Shown here one piece after another: positions 24,861-30,000 of a DNA stretch of 30,000 nt. Below the pieces are notes generated by a model. That model ran no database searches and was not told the DNA's origin. It worked only from the letters and a program-made list of their open reading frames with translations. The DNA lies in the NCBI GenBank assembly GCA_014384545.1, contig JACNFQ010000048.1, forward strand, positions 1 through 30,000, written 5' to 3'. A program made the position numbers and the translations under genes. Numbering within the stretch: the first letter of the stretch is position 1; each line of letters opens with the position of its first letter. Source of the stretch: a bacterium. GTDB lineage: Bacteria > UBP7 > UBA6624.

Positions 24861-24979
24861 ATGGAAATGGAAGGTGGCTAAAGGCACTGGGTGCTGGTCT
24901 TGCTTCTGGGCTCGGTTTTGTCCTTCTTGTCTTGATGGCCAGTTGGCTTTCTCGCACTCTTCTTGGCTCTCTGGTATAA
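24857..24979 (+). CDS. Small 40-aa membrane protein
   Basis: This short open frame starts at an ATG overlapping the stop of the 139-aa gene as ATGA and ends in TAA at 24977-24979. The product has a charged start (MNGNGRWLK) followed by one membrane helix rich in Gly, Leu, Ala and Val, ending SRTLLGSLV. The coupling pattern is the same as for the larger genes of the operon. The TATAAT box of rpsD overlaps its stop codon. Function is unknown. Confidence 0.55.
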   Translation: MNGNGRWLKALGAGLASGLGFVLLVLMASWLSRTLLGSLV

Positions 24980-24980
24980 T
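24972..24980 (+). promoter_or_regulatory. Extended -10 promoter (TGGTATAAT) of rpsD
   Basis: TATAAT at 24975-24980 is preceded by TGG, an extended -10 element, which can replace a missing -35 box. The expected transcript start is near 24987, eight bases before the rpsD ATG. The leader therefore has no room for a Shine-Dalgarno, and none is present. Confidence 0.5.
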
Positions 24981-24994
24981 CGCCGTTTGCAACG

Positions 24995-25612
24995 ATGAGC
25001 ATTCGACCTAAGAAAGTACGACTTTGCCGCCAATTGGGCATGAATGTGGTGGGCACCCACCAAGACCCCCTAGGTCGTAGGCAGAATCCTCCAGGTCAGC
25101 ATGGTGGGAATATGTTCCGACATCGGAAAGCCTCTGACCACAAAGTGCGGCTCCTTGAGAAACAGAGACTACGGTTCCTATACAACTTGCGCGAGAAGCA
25201 GTTTGCTAAGTACGTACACCAAGCGAAGCGGGGTCGTGGTTCTTCTGAAGAAAACCTCATTCGTCTCTTAGAAACGAGGCTAGATACAGTCGTCCAGAAA
25301 AGTGGTTTTGCACGGACACAACGCGAAGCTCGACAGTTGGTCGTTCATGGGCACTTTCATGTGAATGGTCGCCGTGTGGATCGACCCAGTTATGGTGTCC
25401 GAACAGGTGATGTCGTGACTCTCAAACCTCCTTCCAGAAAAAAGACTTATTTTGTGGAGAAAGCGACGGAAGTTTTTGGTCGGAGCACCCCAGGTTGGTT
25501 GGTGGTGAATAAGGAGAAATGGAGTTGTTCCATTCACCGCGATCCCACCATGGAAGATGTCCCCTTGATTGCCGAGTTGAATCTTGGGTTCATTATGGAG
25601 TTTTACGCCTAG
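24995..25612 (+). CDS. rpsD: 30S ribosomal protein S4
   Basis: The 205-aa product is the primary 16S rRNA-binding protein S4. Recognisable blocks are RLCRQLGMNV near the N-terminus, NPPGQHGG, LREKQFAKYV, LETRLDTVV, and the S4 RNA-binding domain ARQLVVHGHFHVNGRRVDRPSYGVRTGDVV, ending in a FIMEFYA C-terminus. Only one N-terminal Cys is present, so it is the zinc-free form. It stands apart from the usual rpsM-rpsK-rpsD-rpoA cluster and has its own promoter. It ends 22 nt from the convergent dapF-like gene. Confidence 0.95.
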   Translation: MSIRPKKVRLCRQLGMNVVGTHQDPLGRRQNPPGQHGGNMFRHRKASDHKVRLLEKQRLRFLYNLREKQFAKYVHQAKRGRGSSEENLIRLLETRLDTVVQKSGFARTQREARQLVVHGHFHVNGRRVDRPSYGVRTGDVVTLKPPSRKKTYFVEKATEVFGRSTPGWLVVNKEKWSCSIHRDPTMEDVPLIAELNLGFIMEFYA

Positions 25613-25634
25613 TTTTTTCGGGGCCTGATGGGGT

Positions 25635-26441
25635 CTAGTCAACCCGCCCCTCCTTTTCTGTTCTCATCTCTCCAGACAGAAGTCGCCTGACAGGACCGCT
25701 GCAAATCGCACGATCTTCGCCAAACACCACCGTGAGACAACCCCCTGGGGAACGGCATCTCCAAGTTTGACCTCCTTCTTGAGCGCGCGCCCAAGTAGCA
25801 ACAGCTAACGCTCCACTTCCGCAGGAAGGAGTGGGTCCGACTCCACGCTCCCAAGTGCGCATCTGAATCTCTCCCTCTTTCTCCCTAACGACAAAATGAA
25901 CATTCGTCCCCGATGGGAAAGCGCTGTGTAGCGCCAACCGTGAACCCCATTGCCTAAAATACGCCCCCATGGGCAAGTGCTCACCGGGAATGACCAAGTG
26001 GGGATTTCCCACCCCCCTTACCCGCCACCCCACCCCTATCCCTGTATTCACCTGTTGGGGACTGGGTAATCCCCGCCATGAACGGCTTATTGAAACATCT
26101 CCCCCGTCTAGAGTCTTATGAAAAGACTCAAGGTCCCATCGCATTCCATCCACGGGATGAACTTCCTTGATGGTCTGTCCTCGACTCATGGAGAACGCCG
26201 CTGCCACACGGAGCCCGTTTAAAGAGATCTCTGCCTCTTTCCCATCCTTGTTGTAGATGCGGACTCTCAACACAGATGCACCGATTCGGCGCCCAAAGAG
26301 AACGCCATCAGCAGGGATACCAAGACGTTGGTCTGTCGCTTGAACGACCCAATCCGCCCGATCCTTTTCGGAGAGACTCTCAGCCCTAAGGACCAAGAAT
26401 GTATTCCCAGCAGCCTCCCACTTTTCAAAGGACAAGTTCAT
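25635..26441 (-). CDS. dapF: DapF-like diaminopimelate epimerase, first catalytic Cys replaced by Ser
   Basis: The 268-aa product has the two-lobed DapF fold. WEAAGNTFLV is the N-terminal block; NKDGKEAEISLNGLR matches NxDGSxAxMCGNGxR; GVGNPHLV and the second-lobe RGVGPTPSCGSGALAVA are also present. DapF uses a Cys pair (73 and 217 in E. coli) to invert LL- to meso-diaminopimelate. Here position 73 is Ser and the following Gly is Leu, while the second Cys (207) is intact. The product may be inactive as an epimerase or do a different reaction. The start is ATG 26441, an ATGA overlap with ispA; the codon numbering then matches E. coli. Confidence 0.78.
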   Translation of the reverse strand: MNLSFEKWEAAGNTFLVLRAESLSEKDRADWVVQATDQRLGIPADGVLFGRRIGASVLRVRIYNKDGKEAEISLNGLRVAAAFSMSRGQTIKEVHPVDGMRWDLESFHKTLDGGDVSISRSWRGLPSPQQVNTGIGVGWRVRGVGNPHLVIPGEHLPMGAYFRQWGSRLALHSAFPSGTNVHFVVREKEGEIQMRTWERGVGPTPSCGSGALAVATWARAQEGGQTWRCRSPGGCLTVVFGEDRAICSGPVRRLLSGEMRTEKEGRVD

Positions 26442-27232
26442 CGTCCTGTAGCCCACTCAAGAAAACTGAGCAACAAACCTCCCCCTTCTCGCCCCTCTAG
26501 CCACGCTCTCGCCAACGCTTCATGTCGCTCTAAAGCACCTAAAAGGAGTTCTAGGTCTTCGTTTTCTGGAGGAAGGTCTTCTTGGTCATCAGCTGATTGG
26601 AAGACAATGCCCAAATGAAAACCCATAGGTGCCCATTCATCAGGGTCTCCTCCACCAAAGAGTGCTGCCGATCGCACTGTATGTTCAAAGAGGTCTGCCG
26701 TTTTCAGTGCATTCACAAAGAGACGACCTCCCTCTACCCTCTCCCCTCGCCCCAGAGCCAAGTCCAAGACCTGCCCCCCCACCAAACTGTGGGGGAAGAG
26801 GAGATTGGTTAGACCGTTCATTATCTCTAGTTTCCTCTCTCCTCCCTCTCTCATGATCACCTCAAGGGCAATCCCCAATAAGGAATCAGAGGCGAGAATA
26901 GCCACACCTTCTCCAAAGAGGCGATGGACCGAAGGTTCACCCCGCCGCAACGGAGCATCATCCATGGAGGGTAAGTCATCCTGAATCAAGGAAAAAGTAT
27001 GGAAATGCTCGAGATGTGTTGAGAGTTTCACCCCTTGAGAAGGCTCCACCCCCAACGCATCAAGAACAGCTAAGAACAAGAGGGAGCGAATCCTCTTACC
27101 CCCTGCCTTATGGAGATGAGAAATCGCTTCTAACAGATCGCTGGGCCCCTCTAACTGAGCATACTCCTCCCCCATCGCACCATCAATTCTGGGCAACCAA
27201 AGGCGGGAAAATGCATTAGATAAAGCTGTCAT
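26438..27232 (-). CDS. ispA: Short-chain polyprenyl diphosphate synthase (IspA-type)
   Basis: The 264-aa product has the two Asp-rich motifs of trans-prenyltransferases: DDLPSMDD (85-92) in LIQDDLPSMDDAPLRRGEPS, and DDQED in FQSADDQEDL. GGKRIRS (44-50) binds pyrophosphate. Length and the first motif suggest a farnesyl- or geranylgeranyl-diphosphate synthase feeding undecaprenyl and quinone synthesis. The start is the ATG at 27232, which overlaps the transglycosylase stop and has GGGAGGAG upstream. It overlaps dapF as ATGA. Confidence 0.9.
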   Translation of the reverse strand: MTALSNAFSRLWLPRIDGAMGEEYAQLEGPSDLLEAISHLHKAGGKRIRSLLFLAVLDALGVEPSQGVKLSTHLEHFHTFSLIQDDLPSMDDAPLRRGEPSVHRLFGEGVAILASDSLLGIALEVIMREGGERKLEIMNGLTNLLFPHSLVGGQVLDLALGRGERVEGGRLFVNALKTADLFEHTVRSAALFGGGDPDEWAPMGFHLGIVFQSADDQEDLPPENEDLELLLGALERHEALARAWLEGREGGGLLLSFLEWATGR

Positions 27233-29175
27233 TCCACGCTCTCCTCCCACGAATAGACCCACCAATGTGCATGAATCGCACGCACATAAATTCGGCTTTC
27301 AGCGATGGGAATGGTGAGGAGCCTGAGAGGGTCTGCATCAATCTGGTAATCATCCCTAGGAAAACTCTCCAACCACCTGTCCGCCCGAGAAGGACCTGCA
27401 TTGTAGGCATAGAGGGCAGCCGGAATATCTCCTTCGTACCTATCTAACAATCCTTGGAGGTAGGTTGACCCCCATCGGAGGCTCTTTGCAGGGTCTTGCA
27501 AGTCTGTCGTGAGTTCCCCCCAATCTTCGCCCAAGCCTTCGGCAACCCCTTTTCCCGTTGAAGGCATCATCTGGACCAACCCAAGTGCTCCCGCGCCTGA
27601 ACGAGCATTCGGTTGCCAAGCACTCTCTCTCTTTATCAAAGCACGCAAAAGGTTCGGTTCAACACCTGAAGCTTGGGTTGCATCTTCCAGCTCTTCATCC
27701 CAAAACCGGGGCCAAACCAATCGGAGTATCCCTAGCTGAGACTCTCTGTCCATTTCAAGCCGCTCTGGATCGGTCAAGAGAGAAAACGCCACTGATGAAG
27801 CTTTGATTCCCTCAAAGAGACGAAAGAGCAACCGCGAATGAGCCACTCTCCAAGCTACACTCTCGCCTCCTGTTCTTAGACGCCATTTTGATTCGGCAAG
27901 GGCGATCTTGGGCAGAATGAGTTCTACCCATTCCATCCCTTCTTCAAGATCTAGATTCCCTTCCCCTTCATCGGGGAAGATCGCTTTCCATAGGTCAAAC
28001 CTTTCAAAGTCATATTCCCTGACAAAGAGAGCGTGAAAAGAGGTGGGAAACTGGGACAAGAGTTCATCCCGAGACGCCTCATCCCCTAAGAGGCGGTATG
28101 CCCAATAAAGCCGATGGGGAGCAAGGTCAGGGTCAGCCGTTTCTAACAGCCACGCCAAAGCACTCTCACTTTCATCATCCGCCATTCCCATGCGAAATAG
28201 ATGATACCGAACGAGGTCAGCACGTCTCCCCTTTGGATACCGTGACAGGTACCGCGTGTAGGTCTCTTCTGCCTCAGTTGTACGACCAAGAGCAAAGAAG
28301 AACCCTCCTTTTCGGTACAGTCCGTCCTCGCCACCTCCATGTGTCGCCATCCACTCCAAATGGAACAAAGCGTCATCAACTCGTCCAAACCGTGCTGATA
28401 CCTTTGAAGAGAGAGAATGGAAGGTCAGTTGGTGGGTATCTGCTACGCCACCCTCTTCCCAATCCTCCAGAGCGGTTGAAGCAGCTGACCAATCCCGTTC
28501 TGCCACCGCTCCCCGAACCAAGATCTGGTTCTGCAGATCGGCATGAGGAGACAAGTTCGCTAGTTTCCACCACAAATCCCCTTGGATTCCCCAAAGGGAG
28601 AGTCTCTCCATAAGTGCTTCTACTTCGCTTCGCTCCACGCCCCTGCTCTCTTCCTCTTCCATCCTTCCTATGAGCCACCCTGCCCAGCCCCCTCGTAATG
28701 AAGCGGGGTCTGATTCAGTAATCCTATCTGCCCACTCCTGGAAAAACGGCACCAATTCGTCATCGACCTCAGACAAGAGGGCATGGTCGAGAACGGATTG
28801 CGCCGCCTGAACCCGATCCATCCGCCCCAGAATGGGTTGAAGGAGATAAGGTGTCCATCGTTCACCTATTGGCAATCGTGCTTCTAGCTCTGCCCACCCC
28901 GCACAGGATGAATCACATTTCGGTCCCCATTCAGCAATCCACTCCTCCCTTCTCTTGGGTTGAAGGGATTCTGCCCAAAGAAGAGCAGCGTCATCCACTA
29001 GATAGGGGGGCAAACTGAAGAGATCACGGCCCCCAATCCACCTCTTCATAGTATCCCCACTCTCATCGGTCCAAAGCGCTATCCACGAAGGCTCCACCGC
29101 TTGATCCAATGTCTGGGGAAGAGCGCATCCCTTAGCCCACGCACCCAAAAGGCAGGTGAGGATGACGGGTTTCAG
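27229..29175 (-). CDS. Soluble lytic transglycosylase (SLT) lipoprotein with long helical N-domain
   Basis: The 648-aa product cleaves peptidoglycan. The C-terminal SLT domain has the catalytic Glu517 in IKRESAWQPNARSGAGALGLVQMMPSTG, plus YLQGLLDRY and ALYAYNAGPSRADRW. The preceding 450 residues are helical with TPR-like repeats, giving the Slt70 layout. The start is inferred as CTG at 29175: it overlaps the pccB stop as CTGA and yields LKPVILTCLLGAWAKGC, a complete lipoprotein signal peptide with an AKGC lipobox. The nearest conventional start (TTG 29148) cuts that signal in half. Probable location is the periplasmic face, lipid-anchored. Confidence 0.9.
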   Translation of the reverse strand: MKPVILTCLLGAWAKGCALPQTLDQAVEPSWIALWTDESGDTMKRWIGGRDLFSLPPYLVDDAALLWAESLQPKRREEWIAEWGPKCDSSCAGWAELEARLPIGERWTPYLLQPILGRMDRVQAAQSVLDHALLSEVDDELVPFFQEWADRITESDPASLRGGWAGWLIGRMEEEESRGVERSEVEALMERLSLWGIQGDLWWKLANLSPHADLQNQILVRGAVAERDWSAASTALEDWEEGGVADTHQLTFHSLSSKVSARFGRVDDALFHLEWMATHGGGEDGLYRKGGFFFALGRTTEAEETYTRYLSRYPKGRRADLVRYHLFRMGMADDESESALAWLLETADPDLAPHRLYWAYRLLGDEASRDELLSQFPTSFHALFVREYDFERFDLWKAIFPDEGEGNLDLEEGMEWVELILPKIALAESKWRLRTGGESVAWRVAHSRLLFRLFEGIKASSVAFSLLTDPERLEMDRESQLGILRLVWPRFWDEELEDATQASGVEPNLLRALIKRESAWQPNARSGAGALGLVQMMPSTGKGVAEGLGEDWGELTTDLQDPAKSLRWGSTYLQGLLDRYEGDIPAALYAYNAGPSRADRWLESFPRDDYQIDADPLRLLTIPIAESRIYVRAIHAHWWVYSWEESVE

Positions 29176-30000
29176 AGGGGGATGTTTCCGTGCTTGCGGG
29201 AAGGAAGCCTCTCTCGCTTACTACGATGTATCCTGAGAGCAGAAACGAGGCGAGGTCTGGTCTCAACGGGGTCAATCACATCATCCACATAACCCCGTTC
29301 GGCAGCGATATAGGGTGTTGAAATCGTCTCTTCGTACACTCTAACCAACTTCGCCCTCTCCTTGTCAGGATTCTCTGCCTTGGCAAGTTCCTTCCTAAAG
29401 ATGATATTGACCGCCCCCTCTCCACCCATCACAGCGAACTGAGCTGTGGGCCAAGCCAGATTCAGATCGGCACCAAGCTGTTTGGGGGACATCACACAAT
29501 ACGCTCCTCCATACGCTTTTCGAATCACAACGGTAAACTTGGGGACTGTCGCTTCGGCATAGGCGTGGAGAAGTTTCGCTCCGTGCCTAATGATACCGAG
29601 ATGTTCTTGATCTTTCCCGGGGAGGAAACCAGGTACATCCACCAAGGAAACGAGCGGGATGTTAAAACTGTCGCAAAGTCGGATAAACCGGGCAGCTTTA
29701 TTACAAGCGTCGCTGTCTAGACATCCCGCCAAGACTTGCGGTTGATTTCCCACAACACCCACAACATCACCATCCAAGCGAGCTAATCCAATGACGATAT
29801 TCTTGGCCCAATCAGGTTGAATCTCCAAGAAACTCCCCTTATCCATCACCGAGGTAATCACGCCCTTGATTTCGTACGGTTTACCCGGATCTAAAGGCAC
29901 AATCTCTCCCAAAGCAGAATCTCGTCTTTCGGGGTCATCACCAGCGGCTCCAGTCCGTGGGGCAAGCTCCTTGTTGTTAGACGGAAGATACCCCAACAAA
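29172..30000 (-). CDS. pccB: Acyl-CoA (propionyl-CoA type) carboxylase beta subunit, C-terminal part
   Basis: The frame is open to the window edge, so about 275 C-terminal residues are visible of a protein usually near 510-530 aa. It is the carboxyltransferase subunit that moves CO2 from biotin to an acyl-CoA. Diagnostic blocks are LVDVPGFLPGKDQEHLGIIRHGAKLLHAYAEATVPKFTVVIRKAYGGAYCVM, WPTAQFAVMGGEGAVNIIF and the terminal KHGNIPL. Propionyl-CoA is the likeliest substrate, but acetyl-CoA or a decarboxylase beta relative cannot be excluded. It is the upstream visible gene of the slt-ispA-dapF operon. Confidence 0.9.
   Translation of the reverse strand, partial: LLGYLPSNNKELAPRTGAAGDDPERRDSALGEIVPLDPGKPYEIKGVITSVMDKGSFLEIQPDWAKNIVIGLARLDGDVVGVVGNQPQVLAGCLDSDACNKAARFIRLCDSFNIPLVSLVDVPGFLPGKDQEHLGIIRHGAKLLHAYAEATVPKFTVVIRKAYGGAYCVMSPKQLGADLNLAWPTAQFAVMGGEGAVNIIFRKELAKAENPDKERAKLVRVYEETISTPYIAAERGYVDDVIDPVETRPRLVSALRIHRSKRERLPSRKHGNIPL

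Noticed and set aside
25613-25634. Bidirectional terminator between rpsD and dapF.
   Set aside because: T6 follows the rpsD stop codon directly, but no stem precedes it. The GGGG blocks are direct rather than inverted repeats.
1-30000. Insertion sequences, prophage, CRISPR arrays, toxin-antitoxin or other defence islands.
   Set aside because: No transposase, integrase, inverted-repeat pairs, regularly spaced repeats or defence-type domains were seen; the gene content is housekeeping plus a few unknowns.

Overview
The window looks like a chromosome segment from an uncultivated Gram-negative (diderm) bacterium. Evidence for two membranes is an LPS-heptose epimerase (hldD), two predicted lipoproteins plus lspA, and a possible outer-membrane barrel. 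No mobile element, CRISPR array or rRNA was seen. The phylum cannot be fixed from the sequence alone. The class V FBP aldolase/phosphatase, a complex I operon without nuoE/F/G and a mycobacterial-type RpiB point away from the well-studied Proteobacteria.

Layout. 1-1721 (-) is the N-terminal part of a large lipoprotein with an Ig-like domain and a Cys-rich tandem repeat. It is divergent from the FBP aldolase/phosphatase (1849-3012, +). 3060-6347 (-) is an envelope operon in the order unknown 249-aa gene, DUF3187-like barrel, hldD, glpG. 6373-7646 (+) holds tatD and lspA, ending tail-to-tail on the nuo operon. 7643-16866 (-) is nuoABCDHIJKLM, preceded by ftsH, tilS and two tRNA-Met genes (elongator and initiator), all on the minus strand. 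20078-24979 (+) is a compact operon: Fur-family regulator, GAF-GGDEF, tandem HD-GYP, an unknown, rpiB and two more unknowns, the last only 40 aa. rpsD (24995-25612, +) follows with its own promoter. 25635-30000 (-) is an operon pccB (3' part), lytic transglycosylase, ispA, dapF-like.

How it works together. Complex I genes supply respiratory proton pumping, but the NADH-input module and nuoN are not in this operon. FBP aldolase/phosphatase and RpiB serve gluconeogenesis and pentose phosphates. GGDEF plus HD-GYP form a c-di-GMP synthesis/degradation pair. HldD, LspA, GlpG, FtsH and the transglycosylase maintain the envelope.

Genome style. Seventeen gene pairs overlap by exactly four bases (NTGA), using ATG, GTG, TTG and apparently CTG starts. 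Every transcription-unit start inside the window carries a TATAAT or TAGAAT box, usually without a -35 box, and several leaders are nearly absent. Two points need care. The 5' part of tilS (about 19540-19735) is a G-saturated, stop-interrupted stretch that looks like sequence error rather than biology. The DapF-like protein lacks one of its two catalytic cysteines.
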